From positions 1,302,001 through 1,366,000 of the forward strand of contig OY744461.1 of assembly GCA_963556145.1 (NCBI GenBank): 64,000 bases of DNA. Direction: 5' to 3'. Positions 35,089 through 45,372 of this stretch are shown one piece after another. Source of the stretch: Hygrocybe punicea. Taxonomy: Eukaryota > Basidiomycota > Agaricomycetes > Agaricales > Hygrophoraceae. Under the pieces are notes generated by a model. It did no database searches. It was not told the origin of the DNA and saw only the letters and a program-made list of their open reading frames with translations. A program made the position numbers and the translations under genes. Numbering within the stretch: the first letter of the stretch is position 1; the number at the start of each line of letters is the position of its first letter.

Positions 35089-35339
35089 CATATGACGCTC
35101 TTATCTACTTAATCCAACTTAAACGATCTTAAAATTTAAAAATATTTTTTTATCTTATAAAAATAAATTTTAATTCGAATTAAGTCAATAAGTCGAATTA
35201 AGCCAAACCCCATTTTACTGATGCTATCAGCTTCGGAACGGTTATGGTACAACGACAGCATATACAATTGCTCCGACTTTCGTCAACATAAACATTTCTT
35301 AGAAACTGCCAGAGGCGCCGAATAGAGCAGCATTTTTCA

Positions 35340-35651
35340 TCAAGTGTCGCCCGCCAGGGCCGCCACCGCCACTGCTGTGGAATGCATAAGACAGCTATCA
35401 AGATGGAGCTTTGTGAACCGTCTTACGATACACATAGCTGTGCGAACGGTGACGTTAATACCTTTATACGATTGTAAAAGTTGTACACTCACATATCCAG
35501 CCGGTGTTTGCATGCAGACTAACTCTTCGCAACACGGGGGGTCGAGGTGGTCCGGATCACAACGATCATTCACTTGTATGCATGGCACACTTTGCGCCCG
35601 CGTAAGAGTAACAGCACACGCCAATGTGAAGAGTAAGGTAGTAAAATGCAT
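35340..35651 (-). CDS. small secreted cysteine-rich protein
   Basis: ATG 35651 opens a clean signal peptide (MHFTTLLFTLACAVTLTRA) followed by QSVPCIQVNDRCDPDHLDPPCCEELVC. The spacing C-x6-C-x8-CC-x4-C fits the first five cysteines of an inhibitor-cystine-knot (knottin) fold. After AGY a GTGAGT donor suggests an intron; the acceptor near 35405 gives a short second exon, while reading through gives 103 residues ending with LAGDT. Either way the protein is under 105 residues. It may act outside the cell. Activity cannot be inferred from the fold. Confidence 0.5.
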   Translation of the reverse strand: MHFTTLLFTLACAVTLTRAQSVPCIQVNDRCDPDHLDPPCCEELVCMQTPAGYVSVQLLQSYKGINVTVRTAMCIVRRFTKLHLDSCLMHSTAVAVAALAGDT

Positions 35652-35689
35652 GGGCGAGTTAGTGGAGACAATCTGACGCAGGGCTTTTA

Positions 35690-36560
35690 TGGTTGTGTAG
35701 AAATGTAACTCCGCCTTTCTCTACAGGTCATCAGAAGGTTCGTAGAAAAGGTGATGTCGCCACGCACATATCTGGCTTGATTTGTTATCATGAAGGAAAG
35801 GGTCTCGATCACAACGGACCCTGCAGTTGTGTTCAATGGCAAATCAGCACTTTCGGACTGATCATGAGATCTACCTTTATATGCCGGTGTGAACGTAACA
35901 ACCTTTGACTTGACCGACTCTGCTGTATCTTTGAGGGTATTTACTCCAATCATACGAGGAGACGCGCATGAAGGTACTTGCCCTGTCCAACAGTATCAGC
36001 CATTAAATGACAAAGCAATAAACAAGGAGAAGACATTCTTCTATCGTCCATGGATGTGCAAATTCGAACCGTCTGAACTGCATGCAATTCGAAGTTTTTC
36101 TTTCCTGGGACTAGTCTGCATTCTTTCGATCGCAGCAAAGATAACAAGATAACGGATCCGGGGCACGCATTGGAACACCGTATAGATGAAGCATGGAACT
36201 CACATCGGAGTGCCTGCGCTCCGCCGATGGCTGCTTGCAAGAATCGCGGCGACATACCTAGGGCAACAGAATCGTAAATCGAGGCAACAACCTGAGAGCA
36301 CAATCAAACAAACTTACTGGCCACCTCATGACGAACCTCCCCGGATGACGGGCAACGGAGAAGTTGAAGTGGTGGGTAAGTTGAATATACTCGGATTGGG
36401 CCAACGCAAGAATGTTGTAGCACTCCAGCCAACTTGTGATGTCTTCAAGTTCGGGCTCGCGGGAATCGTCAGATTCTATGACGTTCAGCTCCCGCAATTT
36501 TGTGGGATTGTTGCACAGGAAGGCGAGATGTCAAGATATCTTATATCGGACTGGCTGAGG
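35690..36560 (-). pseudogene. remnants of an unrecognised spliced gene
   Basis: The minus strand has coding-like blocks: LRELNVIESDDSREPELEDI, SWLECYNILALAQSEYIQLT, HHFNFSVARHP, VVASIYDSVALG and FLQAAIGGAQALR. They are separated by GT-AG introns (about 36315-36270 and from 36206). The frame seems to slip after HHFNFSVARHPG, where one base is missing from a smooth continuation. I do not know the family. Confidence 0.3.
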
Positions 36561-37090
36561 TAACGGAACGCTCGGCTTTATCGCCGGGACACATAAAACG
36601 CGGTTGCAGCGGCCAGCGAGTCATGGAGAATAAGGCAATACGGATACAATACATTGGAAGGGTGGCACAATAGACCGAAACTATCTTGGGCAAGGTGCAA
36701 TGTGGTTACCAGTAGGTCAAGAAACGGATGAACTAGTCTTAACTTTTAAAGGCTATTCAGTGATTCTGTTTCAAAAATTTCAACTCTCGTATGGATCTGC
36801 TATTGTCAGAACTGTTACATAGGTGACCATATTCCCCAAGTCGTGAGCAGTAGGGACATAAGACCGTAAAACCCGGTTGTAAAGTGAGCCAGAGCCATCC
36901 AAGGATGCCGTGACTTGAGCAGCTATCACAGAAACCTGTGATGAAGTTCCTGGGTGAGCAAGTAGAGACCGTGGTAAACAGTACCTCATCGGCAAGATCT
37001 TCAAGTCCACCACCACCGCCGCCACCACCAACTTGACGGTACATAGATCCCGTCGTCTGCGTTAATGTCCTCTCGCTCTTCTACCGCAAC
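36561..37090. other. no clear gene
   Basis: Open frames on the minus strand here (one with a run of glycine from a CCACCACCG repeat at 37009-37031) show no domain. This is where the N-terminal part of the viperin-like gene should lie, with its CxxxCxxC cluster, but no such motif was found in any frame. Confidence 0.4.
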
Positions 37091-37953
37091 GGCCGGGGAC
37101 AGGAGCTAGATTCGACTCTGGACTGGGTAGAGAATGTTCTCGTACACCGCGCATATGTCGACTGCAAGCTCATGCTCAAGCTCGAGTCGTGCATGGTGGT
37201 GAACAATGGGTCGAAGGTGACCGAGAAGTGGCTGGACGTGTATGGGCCGTACCTGGACATCATGGTGATTTCGTGCGATAGTTTTGATCCGGAGACGAAT
37301 GCAAAGCTGGGGAGGGGGGAGAACGGCGGGTTGGGCATTGCGAGCGGGTGGAAAAGGTGGCAGGGTGGTAGGGATCGCGGGATCAAGGCTCAGATTAACA
37401 CCATCGTCACCAGGTGCGTGTTTTCTCTTGGTTGGCTGTTTCTGACTTATGAGTTACAGGCTCGACTTTGAAGAAGACAAGACATGAATGACCAGATTGA
37501 AGCTCTCGCGCCGTACCGCTGGAATGTCAGTTATAGCCTCCTCACCCTCATCCTACGCTAATCCATAACCCGTTGAAAGGTCTTGCTCCTGGACGACGAG
37601 AACACGGGACCGGAAACAGGTTCCCTGCGCGACCACTCAACAGACACGCGCGTCAGATGTCATTGGTCCCCGGGAGCAACTCTGCAATGAAGGACTCGTA
37701 TCTGCTAGTTGCGGTCAGCCCTGCATTCAATTCTGTCCTCACTTGTTACTCATTATTATTATTCTCCGTCAGATTTCTAAACTGCCAAGATGGTGGGAAG
37801 AAAGCGAGGAGGTCGGTGCTGGAGGTGGGCGTTCACGAGGCGCTGAAGGATGCCGGGGTCGATAACGAGGTGTTCGTCGACCGCGGTGGGGTGTTTGACT
37901 GGAGTCAGGAGCAGCTGCAGAGCCTGGACCTGGAATGGTGTCCGTGTACATAA
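37091..37953 (+). pseudogene. viperin-like radical SAM enzyme, 5'-truncated and frameshifted
   Basis: Viperins (RSAD2 type) use SAM radical chemistry to make the CTP analogue ddhCTP. Visible blocks are [99 protein letters not shown] and RFLNCQDGGKKARRSVLEVG ending in DRGGVFDW, in family order. The Fe-S binding CxxxCxxC part is absent. A 5-bp tandem duplication (AAGACAAGAC at about 37476-37485) shifts the frame before MNDQ. Sequence expected between SLRD and the RHARQ block is deleted. The gene is dead. Confidence 0.7.
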
Positions 37954-37959
37954 AACAAT

Positions 37960-38640
37960 ATTCCACCATGGCGCGTCCAGCGCTGTGAGATCCAAAGCGC
38001 AGACCCGGATGTGGACCATCTCGTCTCGTCCGAGTGGCATCCACGCCCTCGTCCTCGGGTACCATGAGAATTTTTGTTGGTCCAATCAAGTTCTGCTCAG
38101 TCCAACACCAAGAATCAAGTACGACGCAGATTTGGGGAAACCTTTCACATGGTCACCTTACCGAAGTTGTACGGGGTCGTCAGTGCATAGGACGACGGCT
38201 GTCCTATTACACGTATACGAAAGCTAGCGGGACAATCACCCCCAATGCGTTACCGGACTCCCCCATGGTTGTTTTGGATACTGCTCCTCGCGAAAGATGG
38301 GACACGAATATTATAGAACCTGAGGGCTACGCAATTCTTGAAGTCAAGCAAATGCTCAAGTACTCTGTGGAGAGGCTTTATACACCACTGTTAGCCAAGA
38401 TGGTCCACGTCTGCCATATATAAAAATCTGGATTAACTTCACCACTCACGGTGACCTTGACGTGAAAAATGGGGCGCACATGACCACTCATTTCAGCCAT
38501 AGTTGGGTGGACTTTGTTATGCCTACCCGAGTTGGCTGCGAAGATCCATCGTATATCCTTCTCGCACGGATGTGCGAGAACCTGATAGAGGATTCCCGGC
38601 TCCTTGTACGTGACTATTGAGACATAAGAACAATCAGAGT
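37960..38640 (+). pseudogene. unrecognised coding remnant
   Basis: A frame with VVLDTAPRERWDTNIIEPEG, YAILEVKQMLKYSVERLYTP and AKMVHVCHI runs to 38423. The next stretch reads GAHMTTHFSHSWVDFVMPTR and DPSYILLARMCENLIEDSRL without a clear start. The style is that of a conserved fungal protein, but I cannot name it. Confidence 0.3.
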
Positions 38641-39377
38641 CATCAATCAGCGTGTCACCGATGGAAAACTGATGTATCTACCGCCCCACATCTGATGAGA
38701 AGGTCTTGTCATGCGTAAAACGCCCAACCTGATGATAACAGATCAGCCAAGCTCTCGGTAGTGGTCCTGTGAAAGCGATACCACGGAATTGGCTGGGCGT
38801 TTTCATTTTCGTTCTTCAGCGCTATATTCAGCGCTCATTCGACGATCACATGGATACAGGAAGTTTGCGAGACCTGGATGGAGAAAGCGACCCTTTTTTA
38901 TGATGACAGCCTGCTTTCATTGGTGGATGCAAAGCGGACACTTCGATATCTTTGGTTCGCAAGCAGTTAGAACATATCGATGAGTCGGAATTTAGTGACT
39001 TGCGATGCAGCGACTCCAATTTGAGAGGGCAAAACTGCGCTCCGACCAAGAAAGCACAAAGTCGCCATGGTTGTAGCTATAAGCAATAATGTCGCAATAG
39101 TGTAGTCGATGATCTTAAAAGTTTGTTCTCGAGTAAGGAATGAATAAATAAATAAATAAATAAACAAATCAGTTGAACAAATCAGTACTAGTACCTGATC
39201 CCTCAATCCAGCATATTCTCCCCGTCAAATTCCCAAACGTCCGTGAATCCGACGAAATCCGTATTATCGATCATCGATCATCCCACGTCTTGCAACAACA
39301 TGCGGTGTTTGCCCATATATAAGGAGGGAGTACTAGTCTGAGAGTCTGAGACTAACCAACGTTTCCCCCATCGCACC
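38641..39377. promoter_or_regulatory. tyrosinase upstream region; AATA microsatellite and TATA box
   Basis: An AATA run lies at about 39138-39162. A good TATA box, TATATAAG at 39316-39323, stands 55 bp before the tyrosinase ATG at 39378, whose context is CACCATGTC. No other gene was seen here. Confidence 0.6.
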
Positions 39378-41058
39378 ATGTCGGCTTCATTAAACTTCCC
39401 GCCTTGGAATGTTCGCATTCGCAGGGATATTCGCGAGTACCAAGATCAGTACGAACGAGGCAACACGGAACCCTTGGATAAGTTGATCTATGCCTTCCAC
39501 TACATCACCACCGTCGTCCCACCGTCGTCCCGCCAGTCCTTCTTCCGTATTGCAGGTTATCATGGCATGCCATTCCGCGGTGCTGGGTGGGGGAATCCAC
39601 AATGGTGGGGCGGTTACTGCCACCACGGAAATGTTTTATTCCCCGTCTGGCACCGTGCCTATTGTCTCTGGATAGAGGATGCGCTCCGAAGCGCACCGGG
39701 ATGCGGGGATGTCACACTTCCATACTGGAACGAGACCGATGATAGGACCAAGCGGGACGGTGTTCCCTCCATCTTTCTCGACAGGTACTACACGCTGGGA
39801 AAGGGCACGACGAAGAAGGTGATTCCGAATCCCCTTTATTGCTATCAATTCACGGTTGGAATCTACGACAATCTCGCTCCCATTCCCGATGCCGATTATA
39901 CAAAGCCGCCGGGATACCAGACTGTTCGATATCCTTTCTCTGGTCTTGTTGGACCCAACGATATCAAGGCGACGGATGCCCATAATGCATATCTGACCGC
40001 GCTTGGGGATGATGTCACCAATAAAATGCTCAACGATAACGTCAAGAACTGGCTCGATTTCTCCATTACGACCGATCAAGGGAACATCATCTACACGGGT
40101 ACTCGTGTCAAGTATCAGAAATGTCTTGACGCACCCAACTACACCGTCTTCTCCAATACCACCTCGTCAACTCAGTACAACGAAGACAATTTTGGGGTTC
40201 CCAAGTTCGTTGAGGAGGGCGCTCCAGATGCTTCGCCGGAAGCCATCGTGCCCCTTGAGAGCCCTCACAACGACATACACCTCGCTCTCGGCGGCTTCGA
40301 GATTCCTGGTTTATTTGACGTTGATCCCATTCAGGGAGCCAACGGAGACATGGGTGAGAATGATACGGCGGGCTTCGATCCCATCTTCTTCTTCCATCAT
40401 TGCTTCATCGACAAGGTGTTCTGGGACTGGCAGGAAAAGTGGGGGCAGACGACTCAATTGGATGTCTGGAAGGGCTATCCGGGAACGAACTCTGCGGATA
40501 ACCAGGGCCCGACGCCCGGAGTATCGGGAAATGCCTGGTTGGATATGAATACGCCTCTTGATCCATTCGAACATGATGACGGGCGACCCATGACCGGTAA
40601 CGTAAGTACGACTTTCCTATGGGGAAAACATCGCTGACCAAATGGCTCTGCAGGACGTCACCAACATTCATAAACTGGGATACGCATACTCTTCACCCTT
40701 CTCACCAGACTATCCATCAGAAGAACCTTCACGTCCCCCCGTTCCCACTCTCCGCGTGACAGGTATCAACCGTGCCAACATAGCTGGCTCCTTCTGCATT
40801 TCCACCTGGGCGAAACCCCGTCGCAATGCAGACAAAAAACTTGTCCACGTTGAATCGGTGCTGAGTCGCTGGCATGTCCAGGGTTGCGCGAACTGCGGCA
40901 CTCACTTGAACGTGAAGACTTTTGTCCCGTTGCATGGGTGGAGCCAGGACGCAGCAGAGAATGCGGAGTTTGAGGTCTTGGTGCACACGAGGGAGAATCC
41001 GAAGGGAGTACCACATCCGCATAAGCCGCGGTTGGGGGTGATTCTGCCCGTCAAGTAA
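39378..41058 (+). CDS. tyrosinase (type 3 copper polyphenol oxidase), intact
   Basis: It oxidises mono- and diphenols to quinones, the first step to melanin. The model is join(39378..40601, 40654..41058), 542 residues, with a 52-bp intron (GTAAGT...CTGCAG). The CuA site shows GYHGMP, GGYCHHGN and FPVWHRAY, giving three His ligands; the Cys one residue before the His pair is placed as for the Cys-His thioether of fungal tyrosinases. The CuB site shows SPHNDIHLALGG and DPIFFFHHCFIDKVF. GYAYSSPF marks the end of the catalytic domain. A C-terminal domain (VTGINRANIAGSFCIST, VLSRWHVQGCANCGTHLNV) probably covers the active site before activation. No signal peptide is visible, so it is probably cytosolic. 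No internal stop or frameshift was found, in contrast to most neighbours. Confidence 0.9.
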
Positions 41059-41412
41059 ATTACAATCCTTCTTTGTGTTGATCAAGCGTGGCTATTTGGC
41101 GGTCCTGAATATCTTTCTCTTCGTCCGTGTCTTGTACAGTATTGCCCTCGTCCTGTTTGCCGTCTGATCCTTGTATTTGTACCGTTGTCGTCGAATTTAC
41201 ACCTTTCAAGATGGATGAGGATTTTTTCCAAGCAAATAATATGCGGATATCTGGTCACATTTTGAAACTACTTGTTGTGATACTGTAAGTTCCCGAATTG
41301 TAACAATCGAGTGTGACCGCGTGACCTTATAGCAAAACCCGTGTCTCAGCAGCTATTGTTTGGCTGAACTTGTCTGTTTTCCCAACCCCGGCATTAAACC
41401 TTGCCCCAATAT

Positions 41413-44115
41413 TAGTGATGGACAGGTCAGGTTCCGAACTGTGGTTCGAACCTGAACCGATGGGAACCAAACCATGGTTCAGGTCCAGGTTCGAGGCAAG
41501 GCGTGAACCGGACTTTAGGTTCTGCATTCACGTGTTTTTGCACAGTCCAGAACCCGTTCCGAACCGGTGTCCAAAACGACATCCCAACGGACATCTTCAT
41601 AGGTGAGTCCTTACTACGCTAGCTGAAAGTTAGCGATGTTGACCACCACAGCAGCAGCAACCCCTTGCCAACTCAACGACAATGACAATGACCTCCACCG
41701 CCAACTGGCGATGACAACGGGCATCACCACCACCACCATCACATGACGACGATGACGACGACCTCCACTGCCAACTGGCAGCAGTAGGGCGACGATGATG
41801 CCGGAATGACAGCCGTAGTGCTGTGCCCAGCCTGGCCTCAGGCCGGCAGCCGGGCCAAGCCAAGCCAAAATAGGCTGGGCCAAGCCGGGCCAAAGTGACG
41901 GCCTGGGGCGGCTTTTGGCCTGGCCTGAGATCCAAAAAGCCGGAGCCAAGCCGTGAGGCCGCGGCTTTTTGCATCCCGAACCCGCTGGTGCACCCACTTG
42001 TAGAATTAGTTTAATTTTATAATAAATTATTTTATGGCGGCGTTATATTCTCTAAATGTGGTCTTGTTTGTTCAACTCATCAAGCATCGTCAACACGACG
42101 CGACTTGTAAATGCGTGACCACTGGCCCATAACTTTCATGCTGACGACTTTCGACGAACGCAGAGAACACTGACTCGGATGGATGGATAGGAAGGAAATG
42201 AAGCCTGGGGGTGGTGCTTCCACTTCCCAGGCTTCGAGGTGCGTCATTGTGTGTCATCTAAGTGCCTAACTGATAGAGTCAACGAAGCACTAGAACCTGC
42301 ACGTCTCCAAATGACGCAATGCCACCCATTGTGTAACGACGGGTCCCCCATATCGAACGCATCCGAAAATGACGTGATGACACATCAAACACGTCCGGAA
42401 ACGACCACAGGAGAAGACGGCCTCTAGGGACATCCTGCCACGTCGATTGATGTGAGTGCAGTGTTCGCGAGGTGCCGGCAGCTCCTCCACCTCTTCTCTT
42501 TCACCTCGCAATACCCCCCGTCACGTCAATTGACGTCGACACGGCGTTTGCGAGGTGCCGGAAGCCCTCAAGCAAATGATGGTGACATTAGCTACGACGA
42601 AGACGTGGGGCCAATGAGGACGGAGAGTACAGTTGTGAGGACACCAGAACAGCGATGGTGGCGACCCAGAAGCTGGCGGCCACCCACATGAAACACCTCA
42701 GGAACGAGCGTGCCTGGCTAGTAGGTGATCGCGGCTCCATCACACACTTGTCTCCACCACAGCCGAAAGCCGCGGCCTAGGCCAAAGCCAGCCAAGGCCA
42801 AGCCGTCACTGGCGGCTTTGGCCTGGCCTGACCTTTGCGAAAGCCGAAGCCGCCTCAAGCCAGGCCAAAGCCACGGCTTTCAGGCCAAGCCGGGCCGGAA
42901 CATCACTAGACAGCCATTCAGGCGGCGGCGGCCAGTGCCATGTAAGTTTTATCCCACCATCCACCTCGCTTCCCAGGCCCCCCTTTGCCACCCTATTGTA
43001 GTGTCCTATCCACTCCTGGCCCACCTTCCAGCACACGGCGATGACGATGATGACGATGACGGCACCACCACCATCACATGATGACAATGACAACAATGGC
43101 ACCATCACCGTCACACGACGACGACGACGACTTCCACTGCCAACTGGCAGCAGTATGGCGATGACGACGATGATGGAACTCGATGGTGGCAATGACTTGA
43201 GCCGTGAGCCATGGCTTGGGTCTACGGCTACAACTATGGCTACAGCAAGGCAGCAACCGCGCAGCGATGGCAGCGGCAACAACCACCACAGCAGCAACCG
43301 GCCCCCTTGCTCAGGCGCCGGTGGCTAACACCCACACCCAATGGTGTGAACAGATGGCGAATGGTGGTAGGTTGGGGGTGGGGGTTGCAACAGCGGGCAG
43401 CACAAACAGCAGGAGGCGACTGCAGAGGATGGGGTGAGGACAGGGCAAGCCAGAGTGCCCCTCTGTTTAATTTTTTTCTTTAAAAACCACCCCCCCATCA
43501 CCATAGCCCCATGACGCCAACACCAACAACAACATCTCTGATGCTAACAGCAACAGCAACAGGACAATGACAATGACGGCAATGACCTCCACCGCCAACT
43601 GGCAGCAGTAGGGTGACGACAACGATGGAACTGGGCTGATGGTGATGACGATGGCCAAGGCAATGAGAAGTCCGTGCCAATGTCAACACGCCAGCCAGCT
43701 ACAGCCCACAGACTCAACACATGAGCCACAACGGCTATGGCCTAACTCGCTCAGGCACCAGTGGCCAGTGCCCACGCCCAAAGGCATGAACAGACAGCGA
43801 ACGGCGGCAGGCAGGGTTGGTGGGGTTCCAACAGCAAGCAGCACGAATGGCAGGTGTGGGTGGGGGACTCTGCCCCACCCTTGGTTTAATATTCATTTAC
43901 ATGTAAAATTACATTAGTACTATAAATACATGGGGGTTGTCACGCTACCCACAATGCCCTCTCAATACCATGCAAACGTAAGCCAAAAAATAGCAATATT
44001 AAGGTCTGGTTCTTGGTTCTAGGATTGCCGAACCGGAACCGGACCTGAAAGAACCAGAACCGATGGTTCGGTCCGAGGTTCTGTACTTAAGTAGAACCGG
44101 ACCTGTCCATCACTA
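41413..44115. mobile_element. hAT-type non-autonomous element E3 (2703 bp), 8-bp target duplication
   Basis: The ends are TAGTGATGGACAGGT and ACCTGTCCATCACTA, flanked by CCCAATAT at 41405-41412 and 44116-44123. The interior has three related blocks with CCAACTGGCAGCAGTA (near 41776, 43138 and 43592), each beside ACGACGATGACG-type simple sequence, and no transposase. It contains a second, nested element at 41816-42908. Confidence 0.82.
41816..42908. mobile_element. hAT-type element E4 (1093 bp) nested in E3
   Basis: The ends are TAGTGCTGTGCCCAGCC and the complement of TAGTGATGTTCCGGCC. Flanks are GACAGCCG (41808-41815) and GACAGCCA (42909-42916), an 8-bp duplication with one G/A change at a CpG. 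Subterminal parts are GGCCAAGCC-rich. It carries two GTCAATTGAC-type palindromes (about 42440 and 42525). No transposase was seen. Confidence 0.72.
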
Positions 44116-44724
44116 CCCAATATCCCCAAATACTTAGCATAGAGTAGATAGTATTCCAAATATAGTAACATTGGCTCCGGAAGCACATCTGACATCAGGA
44201 ACAAGGGCGCTGATGGGCTCAGGCTTTCCCGTCACCATTGCCATGGCCCCGCCCATTACTCACAGGCATGCGCGCTTGTCGATGTCGATGTTGAGCATGA
44301 CTATTTCACTCTCCCACCATCTTTTCTTGTGGAATTTTTTACATATCATAGATATATTTCTCTACATGCTGTATATAGACTAATATACATGAAAATAAAC
44401 GAAATAAAAGAGAAATAAAAGAAATAAAAATGATGATACATGGGGTGCTGCTGACGAATGGGTAGGTACTCACTCACCTTTGCAGAGGCACCGGACTGGG
44501 TCTGGAATTGGTGGGGAAGGCCGCTGGAGGGTGGGTGAGGGGTGGGATGGATGGTGGGGGGTGGGGGGTGGAAATGGGTGGCAAGGAATGGGCCAGGAAG
44601 TGAGGTGGATGGTGGAAAAAGTGAGGGGATGGATGGGGGAGGGCTCCGGACCCAGAATGAGCGGCAGGAATGGGTAAGTATGTGGGGGAAAAGCAGGAGG
44701 TAGGTGGGCACTCACCTTCACAAT
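44116..44724. other. no clear gene; G-rich simple sequence at 44500-44700
   Basis: 44340-44450 is AT-rich. 44510-44700 is a GGGTGG/GGAT-rich stretch that makes proline-rich frames on the minus strand. CTCACC at both ends could be GTGAGT-type donors on the minus strand, but no gene was resolved. Confidence 0.3.
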
Positions 44725-45183
44725 TAAGGCCCCCCACGGCCCCCTTTGGATTCCATCATTGATAAAACAATGGGGACATCATCTATGACATCCCCATGGT
44801 CCCCGTTGTGGGTTTCGTCATCCCGATTGGTCCTGCCATCGAGTTGCATGAGGATGGTGGCAGAGGTGATGGTGATTGCGATAACTCGACGTCGTTGACG
44901 ATGCCTTTGTCGTGGGCAACTCTCCACATCGCCCTCATCGTCTTCGTCGCTGTGTGCTTGGTCCACCGCTGCTAGTTTCGACGTTCGAGGCCATTGGTTG
45001 AAAAAGTCGGGCACACTCCTGCGCGGTTTTGAGGATGTCCGGGGAGGTGTTCTCAGTGCATATCATCGCCGTCATCATCCTCCTCCTTGTTTCCATCATT
45101 GTTGAGGGGGTGGGGAGTGGGAGTGTGACAGGAGGCAAGTTGGGATGCAAGTGGGCGGTGGAAAAGCACATGTGACTGATCAT
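44725..45183 (-). pseudogene. fragment of an unknown gene, head-to-head with a broken copy at 45248-45371
   Basis: The minus strand reads TMMETRRRMMTAMICTENTS, then PDILKTAQECARLFQPMASN. A second copy in the opposite orientation (45248-45371) reads SLDLLKATQEHA, a TGA, then LFQPMASNV. At the TGA (45342-45344) the first copy has CGA (minus strand, 45007-45009). The second copy ends where the hAT-type element E2 begins. Function unknown. Confidence 0.4.
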
Positions 45184-45372
45184 ATGGCTTTTTACCTTCC
45201 ACCACCATCACCCACCCATTCACTACACTCCCGCTCCCCAGCCACTCAACAATGGCGGAAATGAGGACAACAAGGATGATGGCAACAATTCACACCAAGT
45301 ACGCTTCCCTAGACCTCCTCAAAGCCACACAGGAGCACGCCTGACTTTTTCAACCAATGGCCTCGAACGTTG

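Larger units (their letters stand above)
28988..35223. mobile_element. Plavaka-type DNA transposon with two divergent genes
   Basis: CATCAGTAAAACG at 28988 and TTTTACTGATG ending at 35223 form inverted ends, both followed inward by short CTTAA/AAGAC repeats. Between them lie a transposase (31747-35088, plus) and an accessory gene (29315-31588, minus). No target duplication was seen outside CATCAG. The left end also closes on itself with CGTTTTACTA at about 29149, so a separate small MITE sitting there cannot be excluded. CACTA-like elements often carry a second, DNA-binding gene, which gives the arrangement sense. Confidence 0.5.
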
